A DNA stretch of 64,000 bases from SAR202 cluster bacterium bin90 (GTDB lineage: Bacteria; Chloroflexota; Dehalococcoidia; Lucifugimonadales; JADFKI01): assembly GCA_002238855.1 (NCBI GenBank), contig MPND01000020.1, positions 1 to 64,000 on the forward strand, read 5' to 3'. Under the pieces are notes generated by a model. It was not told the DNA's origin, made no database searches, and saw only the letters and a program-made list of their open reading frames with translations. Of this stretch, positions 50,836 to 59,198 are shown piece after piece. A program made the translations under genes and the position numbers. Each line of letters opens with the position of its first letter. The first letter of the stretch is position 1.

Positions 50836-52860
50836 ATGGTCCCGCCAGACAGCCTATTCGGAGCAATCCCCACTTGGGTGGGCGTATATGTCGCATCCAT
50901 CGCGGCTTTCGCCGTTGCTGGCTACTTCCTGTACCAGCGCGTATTCAGGCTGGTACTCATTGGCAAGCCTGCAGACCGCTTCGACCAACCTGTACGCCGT
51001 GTCTTGGGAGCACTGCCGTTCATCTTCGGCCAGCGCAAGGTGCTCCAGCGCGTTTCCCTCAGAGACCGAGCGGGCCTCGCCCACTTCTTTATATTCTGGG
51101 GCTTCCTCTCCTTCTCCCTCAGCTATGTCCTGTTCATCTTCGGAGATTCGCTCTGGCACCCGCTCTCCTCGAAAATTCTCACCGAGACAGGTCTGAAAGC
51201 GTTCACAATTTATCTGGATGTGCTGGCAACTCTGTTCCTGCTCGTCCTGGCATGGGCAGCCATTCGGCGCTGGGGTTTCACGCCCAATCGCCTCAAATTC
51301 GACCTCACCCAGAAGCTGGAGTCCGCCATCATCCTCGCGCTGATAGCGATGCTGATGGTCTTCACGCTTCTAACCGAGGCCTTCTATATAGTAGGCGGCG
51401 GCACAGGTTCGCACGCCGTAGCCCCGGTAGGCGGCGCTCTGGCGTCAGTCTTTAGCGGAGTCAGCGCGGAAGCCGCAGGCGTTCTACAGTCCATATTCTG
51501 GTGGGGACACCTAATCATCATCCTCGGCTTCGCAATTTACATCCCTCTTTCCAAGCACATGCACCTCGTCGGCGCCCCCATAAATTTCGTCACGCGCTCC
51601 CTCGAAGCCCGAGGCACACTGCCAACGCCCACCGATCTGGAGACCGCCGAGGTCTTCGGCGCGTCCCGCGTTCAAGACTTCACCCAGCGCCAGCTCCTTG
51701 ACGGCTACGCATGCGCCGTCTGCGGGCGCTGCACCGATGTCTGCCCCGCCAACATCAGCGGCAAGATTCTCTCGCCTATGCACATCGTCGAGAACCTGAA
51801 GGAACATGTGCTGGAAACTGCTCCCGGCATCATCGCCGGCGAGGACGAGCAGGCAGAAAAGCCTCTCATCGGACGCTGGATACCGGAAGAGGCGCTATGG
51901 GACTGCCTCACATGTGGCGCCTGCGTGGAAGAGTGTCCGGTAGGTGTCGAGCATATAAGCACCATCGTAGATATGCGCCGTTTCCTCGTCATGGAGAAGG
52001 CAGAAATGCCCGAAACCGCCATGAACGCCCTACTCAGCATGGAGCAGCGCGGCCACCCCTGGCGCGGCACGACCTTCACTCGCACCGACTGGGCTGAAGG
52101 CTTGGACATTCCGATACTCGCCGACCATCCCGAAGCCGAAGTGCTGTTCTGGGTCGGCTGCACAGCAGCCCTCGAACAGCGCAGCCAAAGCGTTGCCCGC
52201 TCAATGGCATCCGTCCTCAAGCGCGCAGGCGTGGACTTCGCAATCCTCGGCATGGAAGAAGGCTGCACCGGCGACCCCGCCCGGCGCATGGGCAACGAGT
52301 ACCTCTACCAGATAATGGCGCAGCAGAACATTGACACCCTCAAAAGCTACAACGTCAAGAAGGTCGTAACCATCTGCCCCCACTGCTTCAACACCATCAA
52401 GAACGAGTACCCGCACTTGGGCGGCGACTTCGAGGTGCTGCACTACAGCGAATTTGTCGCTGAACTCATTTCCGACGGCCGCATCAAGCCCGTCGTCGAG
52501 ATAAACACGACCCTCTCCTACCACGACTCCTGCTACCTCGGACGGCACAACGGCATCTACGACCAGCCCCGCCAAATTGCCGAAGCCATCCCCGGCTTGG
52601 AACTTGTCGAAATGAAGCGCTGCCGCCAGCAGGGCTTCTGCTGCGGAGCCGGCGGCGGCCACATGTGGATAGAAGAGAGCCGCGGCGACCGCGTCAACCA
52701 CGTCCGCACCGACCAGTACCTCGAAACCGGAGCCGACACCGTGGGCGTATCCTGCCCCTTCTGCCTCCAGATGTTCGAGGAAGGCATCGGCACTAAGGAT
52801 GTCCAGGACACCCGCCAGGCAAAAGACCTACTCGAAATCCTCGACGAAAGCCTGGGTTAA
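50836..52860 (+). CDS. Membrane Fe-S oxidoreductase, EMO/HdrD-like with NarI-like anchor
   Basis: A 674-residue protein. Residues 1-270 hold about five to six membrane segments with spaced histidines, like the haem-b NarI/gamma domain. Two [4Fe-4S] motifs follow: CAVCGRCTDVCP (from 293) and CLTCGACVEECP (from 357). The C-terminal half carries CCG-type cluster domains: EEGCTGDP and CPHCFNTIKNEYPHLG in the first, HDSCYLGRHNGIYDQPR and CCGAGGGH (about 601) in the second. This layout is that of ETF:(methyl)menaquinone oxidoreductases, which pass beta-oxidation electrons to menaquinone. No etfAB is adjacent in the window. AGGAG precedes the ATG. Confidence 0.88.
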   Translation: MVPPDSLFGAIPTWVGVYVASIAAFAVAGYFLYQRVFRLVLIGKPADRFDQPVRRVLGALPFIFGQRKVLQRVSLRDRAGLAHFFIFWGFLSFSLSYVLFIFGDSLWHPLSSKILTETGLKAFTIYLDVLATLFLLVLAWAAIRRWGFTPNRLKFDLTQKLESAIILALIAMLMVFTLLTEAFYIVGGGTGSHAVAPVGGALASVFSGVSAEAAGVLQSIFWWGHLIIILGFAIYIPLSKHMHLVGAPINFVTRSLEARGTLPTPTDLETAEVFGASRVQDFTQRQLLDGYACAVCGRCTDVCPANISGKILSPMHIVENLKEHVLETAPGIIAGEDEQAEKPLIGRWIPEEALWDCLTCGACVEECPVGVEHISTIVDMRRFLVMEKAEMPETAMNALLSMEQRGHPWRGTTFTRTDWAEGLDIPILADHPEAEVLFWVGCTAALEQRSQSVARSMASVLKRAGVDFAILGMEEGCTGDPARRMGNEYLYQIMAQQNIDTLKSYNVKKVVTICPHCFNTIKNEYPHLGGDFEVLHYSEFVAELISDGRIKPVVEINTTLSYHDSCYLGRHNGIYDQPRQIAEAIPGLELVEMKRCRQQGFCCGAGGGHMWIEESRGDRVNHVRTDQYLETGADTVGVSCPFCLQMFEEGIGTKDVQDTRQAKDLLEILDESLG

Positions 52861-52887
52861 TTGGCTCAAAGCAGACGGAGTTCAAAA

Positions 52888-53097
52888 ATGCGAGAATTCA
52901 CTGTCGTTATCGAGCGGGACGAGGACGGTTGGCTGGTTGGCAGCGTCCCCGCGCTCAGAGGTTGCCATACTCAAGCCGGCAATATGGAGGAGCTGCTTGA
53001 GAACATAAGGGAGGCAATTCTACTATGCCTTGAAGTAGAAGAAGATGATGCAGCGGAGTCACTCACTTTGGTTGGTGTACATAGAGTAACTGTATGA
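52888..53097 (+). CDS. hicB: HicB-family antitoxin
   Basis: A 69-residue HicB-type protein from ATG 52,888 (GGAG 8 bases before). The partial RNase-H-like fold is clear in [39 protein letters not shown] and AILLCLEVE. It lacks a separate C-terminal DNA-binding domain, as in the short HicB group. It would mask HicA and repress the pair. The stop overlaps the hicA start by 4 bases (ATGA). Confidence 0.9.
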   Translation: MREFTVVIERDEDGWLVGSVPALRGCHTQAGNMEELLENIREAILLCLEVEEDDAAESLTLVGVHRVTV

Positions 53098-53318
53098 GTC
53101 GAATGCCGCGCCTTGGAGCCGGTGAGATAATTCGGGCCCTGTCAAGAGCGGGGTTCCGGCAAATAAGGCAGCGAGGAAGCCATGTCGTGATGAGACATTC
53201 CGATGGCAGGTCGACCGTAGTGCCAGTACATCGCAGGCAGGTTATCGGACCCGGGCTTTTGTCGAAAATCCTTCGGGATGCCGAGATGACGCGGGAAGAG
53301 TTTCAAGCGTTGTTGTAA
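53094..53318 (+). CDS. hicA: HicA-family mRNA-interferase toxin
   Basis: A 74-residue HicA with the double-stranded-RNA-binding-like fold. [20 protein letters not shown] contains the catalytic His of the GSH motif, and [20 protein letters not shown] is the family's C-terminal half. It follows hicB in a 4-base overlap, the antitoxin-first order. Such modules cut mRNA under stress and are often horizontally moved; this one sits in a gap between catabolic operons. Confidence 0.92.
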   Translation: MSRMPRLGAGEIIRALSRAGFRQIRQRGSHVVMRHSDGRSTVVPVHRRQVIGPGLLSKILRDAEMTREEFQALL

Positions 53319-53367
53319 TGTGCAAGGTCTGATGCCCTCGCCGATATGAGTCATAGGTTAGTATCAC

Positions 53368-53706
53368 CTACCCATACAGATCAAACACCTCTTCCATCCC
53401 AGCCCACCACTCGCCCGGCTTCGCGCCCGGCACGCGCACCTGGTACTCCCGCATCAGCGCATCCCACTCCGCCGCGCGCGGTGACGCCTCCGTGTACCGC
53501 TGAAAGTCCCGCTCCAGATCGAAGTCGTCCGGTACCTCAAGGTACATGAACAGCCGGCTCCCGTGCAGGAAAATCTTCATCTTCGATATGCCAATCGACT
53601 TCAGCCCGTCCAGCACCTCATCCCACACCGCGCGGTGATACTCCACATACCGCTCGATCACCTCGGCGTCATCCCGCAAGTCCAGCGCCATCGCATACGA
53701 CTTCAT
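53368..53706 (-). CDS. rhaM: L-rhamnose mutarotase
   Basis: A 112-residue dimeric alpha-beta-barrel epimerase from ATG 53,706 (GGAGG 5 bases before). Catalytic text is YAMALDLRDDAEVIERYVEY, HRAVWDEVLDGLKSIGISKM and IFLHGSRLFMYLEV, where the His and Tyr/Trp residues of RhaM sit. It interconverts alpha and beta anomers of L-rhamnose (or L-fucose). It lies 28 bases after the aldo/keto reductase gene on the same strand, which suggests they act on the same deoxy sugar. Confidence 0.88.
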   Translation of the reverse strand: MKSYAMALDLRDDAEVIERYVEYHRAVWDEVLDGLKSIGISKMKIFLHGSRLFMYLEVPDDFDLERDFQRYTEASPRAAEWDALMREYQVRVPGAKPGEWWAGMEEVFDLYG

Positions 53707-53734
53707 GCTATCCTCCCGTACTCTCCGCCTTGTG

Positions 53735-54718
53735 CTACGGAGTGGGCGCATTCTCCGGCAGCAGCCCCTCGTGCTTCAGCTCCGCCCACAGGTCATCAGG
53801 TATGGCGTAGCTCACCATATCGAAGTTCTCCTGCACCTCGGCGGCGGAAACTGCCCCCGGAATCGTCGCCGCCACCGCCGGATGTGCCAGCCCGAACTGC
53901 AGCGCGGCAGCCTTCAGCGGCACATCATGCCGGTCGCACACAGCCTTGATCTTCCGCGCCAGCCCCAGCACCTCAGGCGGCGTGCTCTGGTAGAAGTAAG
54001 TCGTACCCGGACCCAGGTCCGACGCCAGCACCCCGCTGTTGTATGGCCCTCCGAGAATGATGCTCATCCCCCGCTCCTCGCACAGCGGCAGCAGGTCATC
54101 CAGCCCGCTATGGTCCAGCAGCGTGTACCGCCCCGCCAGCAGGAAGCAGTCGAAGTCCGCCTCGCGCCCAAACTGCGCCAGTGGCTCGCAGAAGTTCATC
54201 CCCGCCCCAATTGCGCCGATGACTCCCTGCGACCGCAGCTCCGCCAGCGCCGGAAACGCCCCGTTCACCGCCTGCTCGTGAAAGTCATCCGGGTCGTGTA
54301 TCAGCAGCACATCGACGCGGTCCAGCTCCAGCCGCTTCAGGCTCTCCTCGAACGAGCGCAGCACGCCGTCCCTGCTGAAGTCGAACACAACATCCATCTG
54401 CGGCAGGTCGTGGAATATGTCCTGCCCCGGAGCGGCATCAACCGGATCCAGCACGCGCCCCACCTTCGTAGACAGCACGTACGAATCACGCTCCACTCCT
54501 GACAGCCCCTGCGCGTAGTACCGCTCGCTCCTGCCCGCTCCATACAGCGGCGCGGTGTCATAGTAAGAAATCCCAAGCTCCAGCCCCTTGCCGATGCTCT
54601 CGATTGACCGCTGCTCTGCCGCCTCGACGGGCATCGAGCCAAACGGCGCTCCACCCACTCCCAGCCGCGATACCATAACTCCGGTCGAGCCAATTTCCGC
54701 CTTGTCCAGTGGGTTCAT
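53735..54718 (-). CDS. Aldo/keto reductase, D-threo-aldose/L-fucose dehydrogenase-like
   Basis: A 327-residue AKR barrel. GISYYDTAPLYGAGRSE gives the catalytic Asp and Tyr, STKVGR the Lys and LLIHDPDD the His. GLAHPAVAATIPGAVSAAEV is the cofactor phosphate region. The text resembles D-threo-aldose 1-dehydrogenase (L-fucose/L-galactose oxidation) and pyridoxal dehydrogenases. GGAGG precedes the ATG. Coupled to rhaM, it probably oxidises L-fucose or L-rhamnose to the lactone. Confidence 0.9.
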   Translation of the reverse strand: MNPLDKAEIGSTGVMVSRLGVGGAPFGSMPVEAAEQRSIESIGKGLELGISYYDTAPLYGAGRSERYYAQGLSGVERDSYVLSTKVGRVLDPVDAAPGQDIFHDLPQMDVVFDFSRDGVLRSFEESLKRLELDRVDVLLIHDPDDFHEQAVNGAFPALAELRSQGVIGAIGAGMNFCEPLAQFGREADFDCFLLAGRYTLLDHSGLDDLLPLCEERGMSIILGGPYNSGVLASDLGPGTTYFYQSTPPEVLGLARKIKAVCDRHDVPLKAAALQFGLAHPAVAATIPGAVSAAEVQENFDMVSYAIPDDLWAELKHEGLLPENAPTP

Positions 54719-54882
54719 TTTGCATCCTCCAGCTTGTATTCGCCATATACTAACGCAACCTACTCAATAATCACAGGCTGACCACAGGCTCGCCCATGCA
54801 CGGCGCGACTATGCGCTGAACCGGTGTACTGCTATAATCGCCTTGCCCGCGAGAGCACGTTCCAAGCAAAAGGACAGAATTC

Positions 54883-56169
54883 TTGCCAGTAGCCTCCGCT
54901 ATCCGCGAATTAAAGAACGCACCGCATATTGCCGCCCTCGCTCACCGCGAATGCCGTAAGACGTGGACGGCGAACATGTTCGCGGGCGCGGCAATGTGGA
55001 CATTCATCGTCGCCAGCTCGTGGTTCACCCTCAGCTACTCCGACTCATCAACATGGGTAGGCATCATCACGTTCGCCTCGATGATCCCTTTCTTGGTCGT
55101 GTCCCTTCCCGGAGGCTTGATGGCGGATCGTGTCGACCGCCGCACTCTCGCCCAGATTACGCTCTTCGCCGGCTTCATCGTAACCGCCATCCTAGCTGTG
55201 TTGGTTATTTCAGGCACGGTGCAGCTCTGGCACGTCGCAGTGCTCGCATTCCTCGGCGGAGGTTTTCGCGCCATTCAGGAGCCGACAATCGCCGCGCTCG
55301 TCCCCAACCAGGTCCCTCAGAATGTCCTGCTCAACGCCATTACGCTGAACGCCGCCACACGACATGGCGCGCGGTTCTTCGGGTTGCTCATTGCCGCGCC
55401 CCTCCTGGCGATTCCCTCTATTAGCGTCGCGGGCGTGCTTGTGCTCAGCGCGCTTCTGGCGGGCGTAAGCACTCTGCTCATGGCGCGCGTCAAGACTGTA
55501 TCCACGGGCAGAGGACGCGTCGGACAGGGAATGGTTGGCGGCGCGCTCAAGGACATGTGGGATGGTCTGACTTACATCTACACCAGTAAACCCATAGCCC
55601 TCATCATAATCCTGGTTGCACTTCATTGCGCGCTCGTCATGTCGTTCGAGTCCATAATGCCCGTCTTCTCGCAGGAAAATTTGGGCGCGACCGACGGTTC
55701 GATCCTTGGTTATCTGGTGATGGGCTTCGGCTTGGGTTCACTCATTGGAACGATGCTTCTGGCAGGTGTCCGGAGCGAAAAGGTCAAGGGCCAGCTTCTG
55801 ATCTGGACCAGCCTGTTCAGCGGCTTCACGCCCATGCTGCTGGCGGTCTCGTTCAATGTTCCAATGGGCGTTGTGGCGAGCTTCGGAATGGGCATTTCGC
55901 AGGCGACGATGATGGCGCTGACCAGCACTTACATTCAGACCCTAGCTCCCGACAGGCTCAGAGGACGCATATCCAGCCTGTATATCCTGCACGCTGGCGG
56001 AATCATGGCATTCGCCAACCTCGGCTACGGCATTGGCGCCGACTACATCTCTGCCTCGCCAATCCTGTTCACAACAGGAGTGACATTCATCGCATTCGTG
56101 GTGCTGCTTGGAGTCGGTCAACCTATTCTTCGACAGATTTATCGCACCGGCCAGGTTGCCACCGCATAG
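54883..56169 (+). CDS. MFS transporter, EntS/DHA3-like
   Basis: A 428-residue protein with about 12 membrane segments. FTLSYSDSSTWVGIITFASM and LPGGLMADRVDRRTLAQ carry the MFS loop motif, and GGGFRAIQEPTIAALVPNQ is the segment typical of the DHA3/enterobactin-exporter group. GISQATMMALTSTYIQTLAP with DRLRGRISSLYIL in the second half also fits. It is likely an exporter of a small organic molecule. The start is TTG 54,883. galU follows 39 bases later on the same strand. Confidence 0.88.
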   Translation: MPVASAIRELKNAPHIAALAHRECRKTWTANMFAGAAMWTFIVASSWFTLSYSDSSTWVGIITFASMIPFLVVSLPGGLMADRVDRRTLAQITLFAGFIVTAILAVLVISGTVQLWHVAVLAFLGGGFRAIQEPTIAALVPNQVPQNVLLNAITLNAATRHGARFFGLLIAAPLLAIPSISVAGVLVLSALLAGVSTLLMARVKTVSTGRGRVGQGMVGGALKDMWDGLTYIYTSKPIALIIILVALHCALVMSFESIMPVFSQENLGATDGSILGYLVMGFGLGSLIGTMLLAGVRSEKVKGQLLIWTSLFSGFTPMLLAVSFNVPMGVVASFGMGISQATMMALTSTYIQTLAPDRLRGRISSLYILHAGGIMAFANLGYGIGADYISASPILFTTGVTFIAFVVLLGVGQPILRQIYRTGQVATA

Positions 56170-56208
56170 CCGCCTCGCTCGTGCATTGAAAACGGTGAGA
56201 ATACCCCA

Positions 56209-57075
56209 ATGAAAATCAGAAAGGCAGTCATACCAGCCGCAGGCTTCGGCACCCGCTTCCTGCCGGTCACCCGCACCATCCCCAAGGTCATGCTGCCCGT
56301 GCTCAACGAACCCGCTATCCAGTTCTCAGTGCGCGAGGCGGCAGACGCGGGCATAGAGCACATAGTCTTCGTAATCTCACGCGGCCAGGAAGCCACAAAC
56401 GACTACTTCCACCCGGTTCCCCCGCTTGAACAGGCACTGGAAGAGCGCGGCAATACCGAACTCCTGAACGAAATGCGCGATATATCCTCGATGGTCGAGA
56501 CCAGCGTCGTATATCAGGACGAACAGCTCGGACTCGGCCACGCCGTCCTGATGGCAAAGGACGAGATTGGCGGTGAACCCTTCGCCGTCTTCCTCCCCGA
56601 CGACATCTTCTACGGCGACACTCCCGCAATCGCTGATCTGATAGGCGTGTTCTCGAAGCACGGCAGCAGCGTCATAGCAGTCAAGTACGTCCCCGACGAG
56701 TCTGTCCCCAATCTAGGCATAATAGACCCGGAGCCGCTCGATGAGAGCGTTTATCGCATCAAGGGCATGGTGGAAAAGCCTCGCCTCGAAGACGCCCCAT
56801 CCAATCTCGCAGTCATAGGACGCTACATCCTGACGCCCGAGGTATTCACTGCCCTTGAAAACGCAAAGCCCGGCGCGATAGGCGAAATCCAGCTCACCGA
56901 TGCGATAGACGCCGTGCGAACGGAGCAGGGTGCATTCGCCTGTGAGGTGACGGCTGACCACTTCGACGTCGGCACGCCCTTGGGCATGCTGAAGGCTTCG
57001 GTGTATGCTGCTCTCAGGCGCGACGACATGTCCGGAGAACTCAAGGAATGGCTCAAAACTACCCTTAATTGCTGA
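56209..57075 (+). CDS. galU: UTP-glucose-1-phosphate uridylyltransferase
   Basis: A 288-residue nucleotidyltransferase making UDP-glucose for surface polysaccharides and glycolipids. KAVIPAAGFGTRFLPVTRTI is the nucleotide-binding signature, PKVMLPVLNEPAIQFSVREA the sugar site, and the segment LGLGHAVLMAKDEIGGEPF, LPDDIF and GMVEKPRLEDAPSNLAVIGR complete the family pattern. Length is normal. The 3' end is followed by a 50-base gap to the CoA-transferase. Confidence 0.95.
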   Translation: MKIRKAVIPAAGFGTRFLPVTRTIPKVMLPVLNEPAIQFSVREAADAGIEHIVFVISRGQEATNDYFHPVPPLEQALEERGNTELLNEMRDISSMVETSVVYQDEQLGLGHAVLMAKDEIGGEPFAVFLPDDIFYGDTPAIADLIGVFSKHGSSVIAVKYVPDESVPNLGIIDPEPLDESVYRIKGMVEKPRLEDAPSNLAVIGRYILTPEVFTALENAKPGAIGEIQLTDAIDAVRTEQGAFACEVTADHFDVGTPLGMLKASVYAALRRDDMSGELKEWLKTTLNC

Positions 57076-57124
57076 AGCCCAGCATCGAAGCCCTCACCCC
57101 TCACACGCATCAAGGAGCCTCATA

Positions 57125-58324
57125 ATGGATAAAGCGCTCAACGGCATCCGAATAGTTGACATGACCCAATTTGAAGCTGGCACGTCCTGCACTCAGATGC
57201 TTGCGTGGCTGGGCGCAGACGTCATCAAGGTCGAAAATCCTGGAGGCGGCGATCCCGGGCGCACAATTGCGGGCTCCCCCGGCGACTCAAACTACTTCCT
57301 CAATTTCAACTCCAACAAGCGCAGCGTCACGCTCAACCTCAAGACCGAGCGCGGCAAGGAACTTCTGCTTGACTTGGTGAAGCAGGCAGACGTCGTCACC
57401 GAAAACCTGTCTCCCGGCGCAATCGAGCGCATGGGACTCGGCTACGACACCCTCTCCGCAGCGAACCCCCGCATCATCCTCGCCCGCATCAAGGGCTTCG
57501 GCACCTATGGCCCATACAGCAACATCAAAAGCTTCGACCCCGTAGCGCAGGCGGCAGGCGGCGCGTTCTGCGCCACCGGCGAACCCGACGGCCCGCCAAT
57601 GAAACCGGGACACTCCGTCGGCGACTCCGGCACCGGAATGCACGCCTTGGTAGGCATACTCGCCGCCCTCTGGCAGCGCCAGACGACCGGCAAGGGCCAG
57701 CAGGTCGAAGTCTCCATGCAGGACGCGATGGTAAACTTCGGGCGCACTACAATGACCCGCTCCGAGCAGGGCACCGTGCCGCAGAAGCGCACCGGCAACA
57801 GCTTCGGCAACAGGCCCGGCGTTGGCACATTCCGCTGCGCTCCCGGCGGCTACGACGACTATGTCTATATGATCTCCTTCCCCGCGCGCGGCCCCATGTG
57901 GAGCGCGCTTGCAGACGCGCTCGGCAGGCCCGACCTGCTTGATGATCCTCGCTTCTCCGACCCGGAGCAGTACATGGAAATGGGCGAGGAGATTAACGCT
58001 CTGATAGAATCCTGGACGATGCAGCACGACAAGTTCGAGGTCATGCGCATCCTCGGCGATATGGGCATCCCCGCCAGCGCCTGCTTCAACGCCATGGACA
58101 TCTACTCCGACGAACACCTCCTCGAGCGCGAGATGATAGTCAGCGTTGACCATCCCACGCGGGGCAAGTTCAAGGTACCCGGCTGTCCCATCAAGCTCTC
58201 CGATTCACAGGTCGACTTTAAGGCAGCGCCCCTGCTCGGCGAGCACAATGCCGAAGTGCTGGGCGAACTCCTGAACGGCAACGGTGAAACAATTGAATCG
58301 CTGCGGCTGGAAGGCGTCATCTAA
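57125..58324 (+). CDS. Class III (CaiB/BaiF) CoA-transferase
   Basis: A 399-residue family III CoA-transferase from ATG 57,125 (AGGAG upstream); the frame stays open upstream but inside galU. LNGIRIVDMTQFEAGTSCTQ and MLAWLGADVIKVENPGGGD start the fold, and PGHSVGDSGTGMHALVGILA contains the catalytic aspartate that forms the acyl-anhydride. RSVTLNLKTERGKELLLDL is another family block. It moves CoA between carboxylic acids such as formyl/oxalyl, carnitine or aromatic acids. The acyl groups here are unknown. Confidence 0.92.
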   Translation: MDKALNGIRIVDMTQFEAGTSCTQMLAWLGADVIKVENPGGGDPGRTIAGSPGDSNYFLNFNSNKRSVTLNLKTERGKELLLDLVKQADVVTENLSPGAIERMGLGYDTLSAANPRIILARIKGFGTYGPYSNIKSFDPVAQAAGGAFCATGEPDGPPMKPGHSVGDSGTGMHALVGILAALWQRQTTGKGQQVEVSMQDAMVNFGRTTMTRSEQGTVPQKRTGNSFGNRPGVGTFRCAPGGYDDYVYMISFPARGPMWSALADALGRPDLLDDPRFSDPEQYMEMGEEINALIESWTMQHDKFEVMRILGDMGIPASACFNAMDIYSDEHLLEREMIVSVDHPTRGKFKVPGCPIKLSDSQVDFKAAPLLGEHNAEVLGELLNGNGETIESLRLEGVI

Positions 58325-58368
58325 TAGCAAGTCTTATAGCAACTATTGTGAGAAGAGTCTGAAAATCA

Positions 58369-59055
58369 ATGACAGTCCTGGTAGTAACACCTATTGATCA
58401 GGAATTCGAAGCATTCACGAACACCCTCGAAGAGTTCGGGCATAGCGGGACGAGCCGCACCCTCGGACGGCTCTCAGCTACGGAGTACGACGACGGCGAG
58501 ATAATCTTGGCGCAGGGAGGGCTGGGCAAGGCGCAGTTTGGCGTGCAGACCCAGCACCTCATAGACAACATGGACAACATCAGCCTCGTCGTGTGCGCCG
58601 GGACCTGCGGCCGTCTCAGCAAGGACCTTTCTGTCGGCGATGTCGTGGTAGGCACCCACACCGTTGAGCACGACTTCAATCGCGGCATGGCTCTCATCAA
58701 GTTCCCGCTGCCCACCTTCGAGGGCGACCCCGCCCTCATAGAAGCCTTGAGAGGCATCGCTGACAGGGGTAGCTTGCCCTGTAACCTGCGATTCGGCGGC
58801 ATCGCAAGCGGCGACGAAGGCATCGCCAGCGAAAAGCGCATCAGCGAGATTTCAGAAAGCACCGGCGCAATCGTGGTCGCATGGGAAGGCGCTGGCGGCG
58901 CGCGTTCGGCTCAGCTCTCCGGCATCCCATTCCTCGAAATTCGCGGCATCTCCGATGGTGCAGGCGAGAACGCCTTCGAAGAGTTCTGGGCAAACATCCC
59001 CATCGCCATTCGCAGTGTCGCCGCCGTCGTCCGGGAGATACCGGCCCTGCTGTAA
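58369..59055 (+). CDS. MTA/SAH nucleosidase-like phosphorylase-fold protein
   Basis: A 228-residue member of the nucleoside phosphorylase/MTAN superfamily. GGLGKAQFGVQTQHLID, AGTCGRLSKDLSVGDVVVGT and HTVEHDFNRG are family blocks, and SGIPFLEIRGISDGAGENAF holds the catalytic Asp of the 'R.ISD' motif. The usual ribose-binding 'E-M-E-G' reads WEGAGGARSAQ, so it may belong to the futalosine-hydrolase or purine-nucleoside side of the family rather than true MTAN. It hydrolyses a nucleoside glycosidic bond; the substrate is uncertain. Confidence 0.85.
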   Translation: MTVLVVTPIDQEFEAFTNTLEEFGHSGTSRTLGRLSATEYDDGEIILAQGGLGKAQFGVQTQHLIDNMDNISLVVCAGTCGRLSKDLSVGDVVVGTHTVEHDFNRGMALIKFPLPTFEGDPALIEALRGIADRGSLPCNLRFGGIASGDEGIASEKRISEISESTGAIVVAWEGAGGARSAQLSGIPFLEIRGISDGAGENAFEEFWANIPIAIRSVAAVVREIPALL

Positions 59056-59090
59056 GAAATGCCCCTGTGCAAGGCAAAAGCCAATTTTGT

Positions 59091-59129
59091 CCCTTCCCGA
59101 TTGAGGGGGGAAGGTTAGGATGGGGGTGA
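59091..59129. repeat. REP-like palindrome, copy 3
   Basis: CCCTTCCCGATTGAGGGGGG followed by AAGGTTAGGATGGGGGTGA, nearly the same as the copy at 49,325-49,364 in both hairpin and tail. Confidence 0.8.
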
Positions 59130-59198
59130 AATCTGCGTCATTGGCAGGTTGAATCCGGCAGAGGCACGAGTCTCTTGCGTCGTGCATTCTCTGCACTT

